A DNA stretch of 64,000 bases from Chitinophagales bacterium (GTDB lineage: Bacteria; Bacteroidota; Bacteroidia; Chitinophagales; UBA8649), in assembly GCA_020635975.1 (NCBI GenBank), contig JACJYT010000002.1, positions 62,001 to 126,000 of the forward strand, given 5' to 3'. The notes beneath the pieces are model-generated. The model saw only the letters and a program-made list of their open reading frames with translations, was not told the DNA's origin and did no database searches. A program made the position numbers and the translations under genes. Each line of letters opens with the position of its first letter. Position 1 is the first letter of the stretch. Below are positions 8,307 through 15,526 of the stretch, one piece after another.

Positions 8307-9740
8307 ATGACGCAAACACACGACTCGGTATGGCGAAATGCCTTAAAGATTATTCAAGACAATGTAAGCATTCAAAGTTACAAAACTTGGTTTGAACCGA
8401 TCGTCCCCGTTGCATTAAATAATAATGTTTTAACGATTCAGGTACCAAGTCAATTTTTCTATGAGTGGTTAGAAGAGCACTATGTTACTTTATTAAGAAA
8501 AACAATTCAAAGAGAGTTAGGAGAGGATGCGCGTTTGGAATATCGTATAGTAGTAGAGAATAGCAACAACAATTCCGGTCCGTTTACGATTGAATATCCA
8601 AATTACAATACCGGTAATTCTGAAAATCAAGAATCTACAGTTCCGATGGTGATTGGCAAGAATATTAAGAATCCTTTTATCATTCCGGGTTTAAAGAAAA
8701 TCAATATCGATTCTCAATTGAACCACAATTACAACTTCGATAATTTTATTGAAGGAGATTGTAATAGATTAGCTCGATCGGCGGGTTATGCAGTTGCGCA
8801 AAAGCCAGCAGGTACAGCTTTCAATCCCCTTGTAATTTGGGGTGGAGTAGGTTTGGGGAAAACGCATTTAGCACAAGCGGTAGGAAATGAAATTAAGAAG
8901 CAATTTCCAGGAAAAACCGTTTTGTATGTTTCTTCAGAGAAATTTACCAATCAGTTTATCGATGCATTGAAGAACAATGCGGTTAACGATTTTGTGCATT
9001 TTTATCAATTAATCGATGTTTTAATTTGTGATGATATTCAGTTTTTTGCTAACAAGCAAAAAACACAAGATATCTTCTTCCATATTTTCAATCACTTGCA
9101 CCAAAACGGAAAACAGTTGGTGTTAACCACCGATCGTCCGCCAAGGGATTTAGAAGGAATGGAAGAACGCTTATTGTCAAGATTTAAATGGGGCTTAAGT
9201 GCTGATGTGCAGGTGCCTGATTTTGAAACTAGAATTGCGATTTTAGAAAAGAAAATGTACTCAGATGGTATCGAGTTACCAAGAGAGGTGGTAGAGTTTG
9301 TTGCATATAACATCAATACAAACATTCGTGAACTAGAAGGCGCATTGATTAGTTTATTGGCCCAGTCGTCTTTAAACAAGAAAGAAATTGATCTAGATTT
9401 AGCGAAGAAGATTATTAAGAACTTTGTTAAGAGTGTTAGTAGAGAAGTTTCTATTGATTATATCCAAAAAACAGTTTGCGAGTATTTCGAAATTCCTTTA
9501 GATAAGCTTAAAGAGAAAACCAGAAAACGTTCTATTGTTCAAGCAAGACAGCTTTCTATGTATCTTGCTAAGAACTACACTAAGAATTCCTTAAAAGTAA
9601 TTGGAAAACACTTCGGAGGCAGAGACCATAGTACGGTTATTCATTCTTGTCAAGCGGTTCAAAACCTTTTAGATACAGATCCAGAGTTTAAGGACAATGT
9701 GGATGATATCCAAAAGAAAATTCAAATGAACATAGGCTAA
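8307..9740 (+). CDS. dnaA: chromosomal replication initiator DnaA
   Basis: The ATPase that binds DnaA boxes and opens the replication origin. All four domains are present: an N-terminal DnaB/partner-binding domain (1-75), a linker (about 85-140), the AAA+ domain with Walker A GGVGLGKTHL (179-188) and Walker B LICDDIQFF (from residue 239), and the C-terminal DNA-binding helix-turn-helix with the signature GGRDHSTVIHSC. At 477 residues it is typical. A DnaA box in the leader suggests autoregulation. tRNA-Ser follows on the same strand from its own promoter. Confidence 0.98.
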   Translation: MTQTHDSVWRNALKIIQDNVSIQSYKTWFEPIVPVALNNNVLTIQVPSQFFYEWLEEHYVTLLRKTIQRELGEDARLEYRIVVENSNNNSGPFTIEYPNYNTGNSENQESTVPMVIGKNIKNPFIIPGLKKINIDSQLNHNYNFDNFIEGDCNRLARSAGYAVAQKPAGTAFNPLVIWGGVGLGKTHLAQAVGNEIKKQFPGKTVLYVSSEKFTNQFIDALKNNAVNDFVHFYQLIDVLICDDIQFFANKQKTQDIFFHIFNHLHQNGKQLVLTTDRPPRDLEGMEERLLSRFKWGLSADVQVPDFETRIAILEKKMYSDGIELPREVVEFVAYNINTNIRELEGALISLLAQSSLNKKEIDLDLAKKIIKNFVKSVSREVSIDYIQKTVCEYFEIPLDKLKEKTRKRSIVQARQLSMYLAKNYTKNSLKVIGKHFGGRDHSTVIHSCQAVQNLLDTDPEFKDNVDDIQKKIQMNIG

Positions 9741-9747
9741 AAAAAGA

Positions 9748-9777
9748 TTTGCAAATTGAAAAAATGCATTATCTTTG
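9748..9777 (+). promoter_or_regulatory. promoter of tRNA-Ser
   Basis: TTTG (9748-9751), an 18-base spacer and TATCTTTG (9770-9777) match the Bacteroidota -33/-7 promoter. The tRNA begins 21 bases after the -7 box. Confidence 0.65.
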
Positions 9778-9797
9778 CCGTCCGTTCACAAAGCGTT

Positions 9798-9881
9798 GGA
9801 GAGGTGCCGGAGTGGTAACGGAGCAGATTGCTAATCTGTCGACCAGCAATGGTCGCCAGGGTTCGAGTCCCTGTCTCTCCG
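9798..9881 (+). tRNA. tRNA-Ser(GCU)
   Basis: An 84-base class II tRNA with a long variable arm. The acceptor stem GGAGAGG pairs with TCTCTCC, with discriminator G at 9881. The anticodon loop TTGCTAA has anticodon GCT at 9830-9832, reading AGC/AGU serine codons. The T-arm GGTTCGAGTCC is standard. CCA is not encoded. Confidence 0.95.
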
Positions 9882-9890
9882 CATAAAAAG

Positions 9891-10342
9891 GTTTGAGTTT
9901 GGGTTTGAGTGTGTTGAGATCGTAAAAAATAACACATGTTTGATTTTGAAAAGTTAGAAGTTTATCAAGAAATAAGAAGTTTAAATAAGAAATTACTTCC
10001 CTTGATTTTTAAGTTTCAAAATAAAGAGCCTTATCTTGCAGACCAATTAAAAAGAGCTGGTTTAAGTGTACAACTTAATCTAGCTGAGGGAACTGGAAGA
10101 ATGACTGATGCAGATAAGAAAAGATTCTACATCATGTCAAGAAGTTCAGTTAACGAGTGTGTATCAATTTTGCAGAGCATTGTTGATATTGAAATAATGA
10201 ATGAGGAAGATTATACTTTTTGTTATAAAAAGTATGAACAAATATCTAAAATGCTTCTGGGAATGATTAGAAGTTTGAGTTAAATGAATTCAATGATATT
10301 TTAAAATTCCAACTCACTCACACACAAACCCTCACACACACA
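9891..10342. repeat. imperfect inverted repeats flanking the four-helix-bundle gene
   Basis: The left arm (9891-9920) holds GTTTGAGTTTGGGTTTGAGT followed by GTGTTGAGAT. The right arm (about 10311-10342) is CA/CT-rich with CACAAACCCTCACACACA. Their complements share GGGTTTG and flanking TGTG/GAG runs, with one indel, so a transcript could fold into a long stem with the gene in its loop. This is the layout of rRNA intervening sequences that carry the same protein family. Confidence 0.5.
9936..10283 (+). CDS. four-helix-bundle protein (23S rRNA intervening-sequence family)
   Basis: A 115-residue all-helical protein. KLEVYQEIRSLNKKL near the start and QLKRAGLSVQLNLAEGTGR in the middle are hallmark phrases of the four-helix-bundle / S23 family. 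The family was first found as ORFs inside intervening sequences of 23S rRNA genes and is probably RNA-binding, though its function is unknown. The gene sits between tRNA-Ser and tRNA-Pro on the same strand with no terminator before it, and is bracketed by imperfect inverted repeats. No transposase accompanies it. Confidence 0.88.
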   Translation: MFDFEKLEVYQEIRSLNKKLLPLIFKFQNKEPYLADQLKRAGLSVQLNLAEGTGRMTDADKKRFYIMSRSSVNECVSILQSIVDIEIMNEEDYTFCYKKYEQISKMLLGMIRSLS

Positions 10343-10348
10343 TAAAAT

Positions 10349-10422
10349 AGGGGTGTAGCGCAGTCCGGTAGCGCACCTGGTTTGGGACCAGGGGGTCGCA
10401 GGTTCGAATCCTGTCACCCCTA
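10349..10422 (+). tRNA. tRNA-Pro(UGG)
   Basis: A 74-base tRNA. The acceptor stem AGGGGTG pairs with CACCCCT, discriminator A at 10422. The anticodon loop TTTGGGA holds TGG at 10383-10385 between CCTGG and CCAGG stems. The T-arm GCAGGTTCGAATCCTG is standard. CCA is not encoded. A terminator-like hairpin follows eight bases later. Confidence 0.96.
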
Positions 10423-10429
10423 CAACAAG

Positions 10430-10458
10430 AAGCCTGTCACTTAAGTGATGGGCTTTTT
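10430..10458 (+). terminator. terminator after tRNA-Pro
   Basis: AAGCCTGTCACTT (10430-10442) pairs with AAGTGATGGGCTT (10443-10455), allowing two G-T wobbles, and is followed by a T run. This is a standard intrinsic terminator shape. Confidence 0.75.
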
Positions 10459-10577
10459 AGTTTTAGTTTTAGTTTGAGCGAAAATTATTTCAGCGAAAAA
10501 GTTAAACTAAAAAGTCTAATACGACGAAAGGAGTATTAAGGCTTCGCAGTTGTATCACTCCCCCTTTAAGGATATCC

Positions 10578-10594
10578 AATCCTGTCACCCCTAC
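10578..10594 (+). pseudogene. tRNA-Pro 3'-end relic 1
   Basis: Seventeen bases, AATCCTGTCACCCCTAC, are identical to the 3' end of the intact tRNA-Pro (10407-10423, T-arm through acceptor and discriminator). The 5' parts of a tRNA are not visible upstream. The relic is followed by a hairpin and T run (10600-10632), as the intact gene is. Confidence 0.7.
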
Positions 10595-10599
10595 TTTTG

Positions 10600-10632
10600 A
10601 AAGCTCTTCATGCAAATGAGGGACTTTTTTTT
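10600..10632 (+). terminator. terminator-like hairpin after relic 1
   Basis: AAAGCTCTTCAT (10600-10611) and ATGAGGGACTTT (10616-10627) form a stem with one C-A mismatch and wobble pairs around a GCAA loop, followed by more T residues. Confidence 0.6.
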
Positions 10633-10660
10633 GGATAAATTTTTCTATTAAACATATTGA

Positions 10661-10697
10661 GGTCGCAGGTTTCCGCCAGCTGGCGGATCACCCCTAC
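10661..10697 (+). pseudogene. tRNA-Pro 3'-end relic 2, interrupted by a palindrome
   Basis: GGTCGCAGGTT (10661-10671) equals tRNA-Pro 10394-10404, and TCACCCCTAC (10688-10697) equals 10414-10423. The nine tRNA bases that should lie between them are replaced by a 16-base perfect palindrome (10672-10687). A strong terminator follows at once. Confidence 0.75.
10672..10687. repeat. 16-bp perfect palindrome
   Basis: TCCGCCAGCTGGCGGA is its own reverse complement and is far richer in G+C than its surroundings. It sits exactly where the T-loop of the tRNA-Pro relic should be. I recall similar GCCAGCTGGC-type palindromes scattered between genes in Bacteroidota genomes, but cannot confirm that here. 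Confidence 0.7.
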
Positions 10698-10701
10698 TTA
10701 C

Positions 10702-10730
10702 AAAAAGGGAGGCATTTGCCTCCCTTTTTT
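10702..10730. terminator. strong bidirectional terminator
   Basis: AAAAAGGGAGGCA (10702-10714) pairs perfectly with TGCCTCCCTTTTT (10717-10729), flanked by A and T runs. It closes the tRNA-Pro relic array. In the other direction it lies about 100 bases beyond the end of the DUF2200 gene and could also end that transcript. Confidence 0.85.
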
Positions 10731-10833
10731 GTTTAGCAATGCCTTACAATGGTTATATATAATACTCAATGTATCTTGAAGCTCTGCTTGCCTTATGTTT
10801 AATTCCATATTAAAAAGTAGATTTAGAGCTCTG

Positions 10834-11196
10834 TTATGCCCTAAGAATTTTCTCCATCTTCTTGCCCTTTGCTAGTTCGTCTACCAGCTTGTCTAAATAC
10901 CGAACTTGTTGGGTTAAGGGCGTTTCTATTTCTTCTATGCGATAACCACAAATCACACCAGTAATTAGCTTAGCTTTAGGGTGTAGCTTTGCTTCTTTGA
11001 AGAAGTTTTCGAAACTTACTTCTCGTTCTATAAGCGAGGCAAGGGCCTTATCATCGAAGCTGGTTAACCAATAGATGACTTCGTGCAATTCTTCCTTGGT
11101 TCGTCCCTTTTTCTCTACCTTAGTGAGATAGTGTGGGTACACAGAAGAGAATTTCATCTTGGCAATTTTTGCATCGTGTTCTGGACTTGTTTTCAT
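10834..11196 (-). CDS. DUF2200 family protein
   Basis: A 120-residue protein whose phrases HDAKIAKMKFSSVYPHYLTK, EVIYWLTSFD and ITGVICGYRIEEI are those I associate with DUF2200, a small widespread bacterial family of unknown function. No signal peptide or membrane segment is present. It follows the DUF1801-like gene with a gap of one base, so the two are co-transcribed. Confidence 0.8.
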   Translation of the reverse strand: MKTSPEHDAKIAKMKFSSVYPHYLTKVEKKGRTKEELHEVIYWLTSFDDKALASLIEREVSFENFFKEAKLHPKAKLITGVICGYRIEEIETPLTQQVRYLDKLVDELAKGKKMEKILRA

Positions 11197-11197
11197 A

Positions 11198-11590
11198 CTA
11201 TTTCAATCTTTCTAGTTTCCCTTTTCGTTTTACAATATTCTTATAATCCCATTGGATCTCTCTAGCTTTTTTAAGCCAGGTTTTTACTTCCTTGGCTTCA
11301 ATTTCGCTAGCTGCACTATAGAAAATGGAGGCATCTTTAAATTTTTCTCCTCTTATATTTAGTTTATCTTCCTCAAAATCTGCACCGCTCCAAAACATTA
11401 AGCGCAAGCCCTTTTTTTGTTTGCTAAAGCCTACAATGGGATTTCCGTCTAAAAACCATACGGGGTGAGCATGCCAAATTTTACTTTCGGCTTCGCTTAA
11501 TTCTTCGTCTATTATTCTTGTTAGCGTGTCACAAATTTCTCTGTCCAATTCCTCTTGTGCTTCGTTGTATTTACTAATTTCTGCTTGCAT
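11198..11590 (-). CDS. DUF1801-like protein
   Basis: A 130-residue cytoplasmic protein. WHAHPVWFLDGNPIVGFSKQ followed by LMFWSGADF and a conserved GEKFKDASIFY resemble DUF1801 (YdhG/YdeI-like) domains, which have an alpha/beta fold and unknown function. It lies directly upstream of the DUF2200 gene. Assignment is by motif memory; a relative of that family is possible. Confidence 0.65.
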   Translation of the reverse strand: MQAEISKYNEAQEELDREICDTLTRIIDEELSEAESKIWHAHPVWFLDGNPIVGFSKQKKGLRLMFWSGADFEEDKLNIRGEKFKDASIFYSAASEIEAKEVKTWLKKAREIQWDYKNIVKRKGKLERLK

Positions 11591-11686
11591 AGTTTTGGTT
11601 CAAGATGGATATATTACACTTATTGTACTTGCAAGTTATGCAAAATCGCTTGAAATATTTCCTCTTTATCTCTTTACCTTAGTAAG

Positions 11687-12133
11687 ATGAAAATTATTGA
11701 ATCGCGCATTGAAATAAATGCACCCAAAGATTTGGTTTGGCAGGTACTTCTAGATTTAGATGCTTATCCCTTGTGGAATCCCTTTACGCCAAAAGTAGAA
11801 TGTTCTTGGAAGATAGGATCTGATGTTGTTCTACACGTCGATATGAAGCAGAATCAAAAGATTCAAATTCAAAAGGAAACTTTACTCTGGCTAAAGGAAG
11901 GAGAATCTCTAGCCTGGGGCATCACCTCCAACTTTCCCGTTCGAACCGAAAGAGCTCAAATTCTTTCGGCACTTTCCGATACAAAAACCAACTACTATAC
12001 CTACGATAAATTTTGGGGCTTGCTGGTTCCTTTAGTAATATTCCTTTATGGTAAAAACATCCAAGCGGGTTTTGATGCTATAGCTCTCGGACTTAAAAAA
12101 AGAGCGGAAGAACTTTATCTTAATGCCCACTAG
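11687..12133 (+). CDS. SRPBCC (START-like) domain protein
   Basis: A 148-residue single-domain protein. The opening IESRIEINAPKDLVWQVLLD and LDAYPLWNPF are typical of the SRPBCC / polyketide-cyclase-like helix-grip fold, which binds hydrophobic ligands in a deep pocket. No signal peptide is seen. It converges on the SDR gene with a 14-base overlap. Its position beside SDR, sulfotransferase and DUF1214 genes suggests a role with a lipid-like ligand, which is inference. Confidence 0.82.
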   Translation: MKIIESRIEINAPKDLVWQVLLDLDAYPLWNPFTPKVECSWKIGSDVVLHVDMKQNQKIQIQKETLLWLKEGESLAWGITSNFPVRTERAQILSALSDTKTNYYTYDKFWGLLVPLVIFLYGKNIQAGFDAIALGLKKRAEELYLNAH

Positions 12134-13088
12134 CAGCTACTAGCTCTTCCGATTTTTGCCAAAGTTTCCTACCGCTTTCTACATCTAAGGCCTTAGCATC
12201 CATTTCTTTCTTTTGCATAAGATGCAGGTAAACATCGCTCTTTCCCTCTAAACTTGGCGAACAAGCTAAATACATTACTGGTTCTGCTGCCTTGCTTGGC
12301 GAACTAAAGAAAATACCAAATATTAACTTCAAAAGGGGCATAAAGATCTTGGGTGCTTCTCGCGCTATGTTCGAGTTTACGGGTCCTGGACAAAGAGCAA
12401 AAATGCCGTACTTAAAGGTTTCTTTGTTTTGTCGCCTCGACAATTCCTTAGCATAAACATTCAAGAGCAGTTTATAGTAACCATAAAGTGAAATTACCTT
12501 AGACATGCTGTATTCTTCAAACTTTCCTAAGTTTTCAAAATCAATATCTCTGGCCGTTCTGTGCGATTCCGAATTAACAAAAATGATTCTGGAATTTCCC
12601 GCTTTAAATGCCCCTGCCTCTAATAAGCCATTCACTAAAATAAATTTAGAGAGATAGTTTACCTGAAACATCTGATCGAAGCCATCTTCTGTTTTCTTAG
12701 AGCCACTTGGCACCATAGCGGCATTAAAAACAGCAACATCAAATTGTAATCCTTCCTCTTTTACTTTGGCTATAAAGCGCTTTATACTTTGGATGCTGCT
12801 TAAATCAATCTTCAACATTTCTACCAAGTTACTGCCACTTGCCTTTTTAATTTTTTCTCCCGCTTCTGGAATACCACTTCTACAAGCCATGTAAACTTTA
12901 GCGCCTCGTTCTGCCATTTGCTGGGCTATGGCAAAGCCAAGTCCCGTATTGGATCCTGTTACTAAGCAAGTTTTACCATCTAATCTATCGCTAGGGCTTA
13001 GTTTACCAATCGGCACTTGTTTTCTAAACAAATCTAGAATACCATTCAAAGTGGCACTAAAGGGATTATTGTATTTTGATTTACTCAT
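12120..13088 (-). CDS. short-chain dehydrogenase/reductase
   Basis: An NAD(P)-dependent oxidoreductase of 322 residues, of the retinol-dehydrogenase / protochlorophyllide-reductase-like branch. The cofactor motif TGSNTGLGFAIA lies at about 45-56, the NAA motif in VFNAAMV, the active-site serine region at IIFVNSES, and a YGYYK matching the catalytic YxxxK. The substrate is unknown. It overlaps the sulfotransferase gene by eight bases as the third gene of a DUF1214-sulfotransferase-SDR operon. Confidence 0.88.
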   Translation of the reverse strand: MSKSKYNNPFSATLNGILDLFRKQVPIGKLSPSDRLDGKTCLVTGSNTGLGFAIAQQMAERGAKVYMACRSGIPEAGEKIKKASGSNLVEMLKIDLSSIQSIKRFIAKVKEEGLQFDVAVFNAAMVPSGSKKTEDGFDQMFQVNYLSKFILVNGLLEAGAFKAGNSRIIFVNSESHRTARDIDFENLGKFEEYSMSKVISLYGYYKLLLNVYAKELSRRQNKETFKYGIFALCPGPVNSNIAREAPKIFMPLLKLIFGIFFSSPSKAAEPVMYLACSPSLEGKSDVYLHLMQKKEMDAKALDVESGRKLWQKSEELVAASGH

Positions 13089-14313
13089 AAGGGATGTTTA
13101 GTTTTTCTCGATAAAGACGAAAAGAAGCATCGACTTCTTCCTTGCTCAAATTAAAATCGGCCAATTTATATTGGTGCACGCCGTATTTGTGCTGCTGGTT
13201 TTTATTATTTTTTTGCTCTATAATAGCTTCAATTTCCTCATTCCAAGCCAGACCCGCATAGCTCGAAATCTTATTCATTTCTTCCTTGGTTTTTCTCATC
13301 ATATCGTAATAGGATATATGAAGCACTGGCGAATTAGGATGCTCTTCCCAATAGTTAAAAGCGCCATTTACCATCTTGGCATTCTTTTGCAACCAATGTC
13401 GTGCTAGTTTTTCGGCATCTACTTCATCGCTAAAAATTCTATTACTATGGTAAAGCATGCTCGAAAAGGATGGAATAACTTTTAAAGGATCGCGGTAGCA
13501 ATGAATAAGCTTGGCATCTGGAAAAACAGCAAATATTTCCTCTAGATTTCCCAAGTGTTCTGGAGTTTTTAAGACCCATTTTTTATTGGGGTTCTGCCAT
13601 TGCAATACTTGTAAAATCTTTTTTAGATATTGATAGGAAAACAAAGTGCTTTGATTTTCTAGCCAAGCAGAGTACGAAGGAATATTCATGGTAGCTTCCG
13701 AAACAGCCGATACAAAAGTCATGTCGTTAAGTAATACATCTTCCTCTGGTGCTTCATATTCTACTGGGTGAATGGCAAAAAAATCGGACGACATATAGCG
13801 CAGAGCTCGCTCTGCTGTTTGCGCAAAGTTCTTCCTTTTTTTATTATTATTATCCTTTGGAAGTGGCGCAGGATTAAGCGCTTCCCACGAACTTAGAGAG
13901 CGCACATCTGGATGGGCAGCCAACAAGCGTTGCAAACGAGTGGTACCTGTTCGTTGCAGGCCAGTAATTACTATGGGTTTTTCTATAGCGAGTTCTTCTA
14001 TCTCCGGGTGCTTGCGGCAAAGTTCTTCTACATACAAGCGATTCTTTAATACATTCAAAATTCTTTGCTTGCTTATAAATAAGCCGAAGGCATGTAAGCT
14101 TGCTTCTCGATTTATCGAGTTGATCAAGTGACTAAGGGCCTCTTTTAGGTTTCCTTCTCCAAAATTTGTAAGTCCTGTTGCCTTGCTTGCCTCCTTCATT
14201 AAACTTTCGGCATCTAGTTTTACTCGATAGTTTATCCGGTTAAAAAGGGCAATAAGTAAAGGTCGTTTAGATGCTAACATAAGAACTAGGCTTGAATTTT
14301 TTGAAGCGAACAT
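13081..14313 (-). CDS. sulfotransferase family protein
   Basis: A 410-residue PAPS-dependent sulfotransferase of the bacterial Sulfotransfer_3 type. The 5'-phosphosulfate loop is PIVITGLQRTGTTRLQRLL, and the 3'-phosphate-binding region is HCYRDPLKVIPSFSSML. It would transfer sulfate from PAPS to a hydroxyl group of an unknown acceptor. The start at 14313 overlaps the DUF1214 gene by 28 bases. A second ATG at 14280 would remove the overlap and is about equally likely. It is the middle gene of the operon. Confidence 0.85.
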   Translation of the reverse strand: MFASKNSSLVLMLASKRPLLIALFNRINYRVKLDAESLMKEASKATGLTNFGEGNLKEALSHLINSINREASLHAFGLFISKQRILNVLKNRLYVEELCRKHPEIEELAIEKPIVITGLQRTGTTRLQRLLAAHPDVRSLSSWEALNPAPLPKDNNNKKRKNFAQTAERALRYMSSDFFAIHPVEYEAPEEDVLLNDMTFVSAVSEATMNIPSYSAWLENQSTLFSYQYLKKILQVLQWQNPNKKWVLKTPEHLGNLEEIFAVFPDAKLIHCYRDPLKVIPSFSSMLYHSNRIFSDEVDAEKLARHWLQKNAKMVNGAFNYWEEHPNSPVLHISYYDMMRKTKEEMNKISSYAGLAWNEEIEAIIEQKNNKNQQHKYGVHQYKLADFNLSKEEVDASFRLYREKLNIPYE

Positions 14314-15452
14314 TTGGGTTCTGGAAATTCATTGGCATACCACCAACGCCAGAGCATGGTGCCTTGCGAAAGTCCAGTGGTGCTTATCCAGTTTTTTGCT
14401 CCATTCCGTTGGTGAGAAACAATAACACGCACGCTGCCATCTTCTTCTAATTTGGCGGTATGGGCATTGATATGAATGGGGTGATAACGGTAATCTAAAG
14501 ATTCCATCCAATGGTTATTGAGTTGAAAGTTCCAATAGCGACAGGCGGGAGGCTTCACTTCAATTACTAGCATTTCATCTTCTTGGATTTCCCAATAACT
14601 ATGGTAATAGGCTATATTTTTATCGCCACCTGCAGCATTCGATTTAGCTGGGTCCATTTGTGGGAGTTGGTTCGTGTGTTTGCGGAAATCGTTCGACCAT
14701 TTAGCAAATAGAAGTGAGGCTCCCGCAACAAAGGTTCCAGCAGTATGTAAACCATTTTTAAGCATATTAGCATCAAGCGCTTGCGGTGCAGAGGGGCCGT
14801 TTAAAGTTTCTAGATGTAGTTCTGCAAGTACTTCTTCAGCCTTATTCATAAAAGTTTCTCGAACCATAAGCATGGTGGTTTCCTCTTCTAGCTTAAGCCA
14901 ATTTTGTCCTTTTTTCGTCTTACTAATGATAATTTCAAAACTGCCATCTTCATTATAAACCATATCGCTAGCTTCTAGGCTGCCACATGGCGATAAGCCA
15001 CCAGTTGAACCATAACTTCCATTCTGGGTAAAAAAACCTAGGTAAAAAACGCTGTTTCTTTTTCCTGTAATTCTATATTCGTAAGCGCCGCTAATCTGAG
15101 CGTTTTGGTAATGGTTATCTGGATTATCGGCACCCAGTTTTACGGTTTCATGAACTAGGCACTTTAGTACCGGAAATTCTGGGTCATTATACTCGATAAA
15201 AGCTTCTAGTCCTGCTCTAGTTAATCGAGAGAGATAGCGATAAGCCTCAGCTTGGTTTCTTTCGTCCATGGGAGGATTGCCATAGAATATAGCTCCACCT
15301 GCAGCTTTTAAGGTATCGCAATAATCTGCCCAAATTTTGCCATTAACAAGATCCGCATTAACTTGATCCTTTTCTGTTTTGCCCTGAAATTTTAGGAGTA
15401 GCAGCTTCCATTGCTTGATAGCATTTAATATAAAAACAAGTAGGCCTTTCAT
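14286..15452 (-). CDS. DUF1214 domain protein
   Basis: A 388-residue protein. The C-terminal half, with CRYWNFQLNNHWMESLDY and a closing GTMLWRWWYANEFP, matches the DUF1214 family. The role of that family is unknown; in actinobacteria and marine bacteria I recall it beside sulfotransferase and SDR genes. The N-terminus has a short hydrophobic start (MKGLLVFILNAIKQW) that may be a membrane-association helix. It is the first gene of the operon and is divergent from the NAD-epimerase gene, with 74 bases between. Confidence 0.78.
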   Translation of the reverse strand: MKGLLVFILNAIKQWKLLLLKFQGKTEKDQVNADLVNGKIWADYCDTLKAAGGAIFYGNPPMDERNQAEAYRYLSRLTRAGLEAFIEYNDPEFPVLKCLVHETVKLGADNPDNHYQNAQISGAYEYRITGKRNSVFYLGFFTQNGSYGSTGGLSPCGSLEASDMVYNEDGSFEIIISKTKKGQNWLKLEEETTMLMVRETFMNKAEEVLAELHLETLNGPSAPQALDANMLKNGLHTAGTFVAGASLLFAKWSNDFRKHTNQLPQMDPAKSNAAGGDKNIAYYHSYWEIQEDEMLVIEVKPPACRYWNFQLNNHWMESLDYRYHPIHINAHTAKLEEDGSVRVIVSHQRNGAKNWISTTGLSQGTMLWRWWYANEFPEPKCSLQKIQA

Positions 15453-15526
15453 GCACTTTTATTTTGCTTTTGGGTTTTTAAACTTGGCATAAATATATAC
15501 CTTCAATTTTCAATAATGAAAAATGT

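Noticed and set aside
10440..10560. A small RNA gene between tRNA-Pro and relic 1
   Set aside because: TTTTAGTTTTAG and AAACTAAAAA form a weak AT-only inverted repeat with no promoter box at a suitable distance; not enough to call an RNA.
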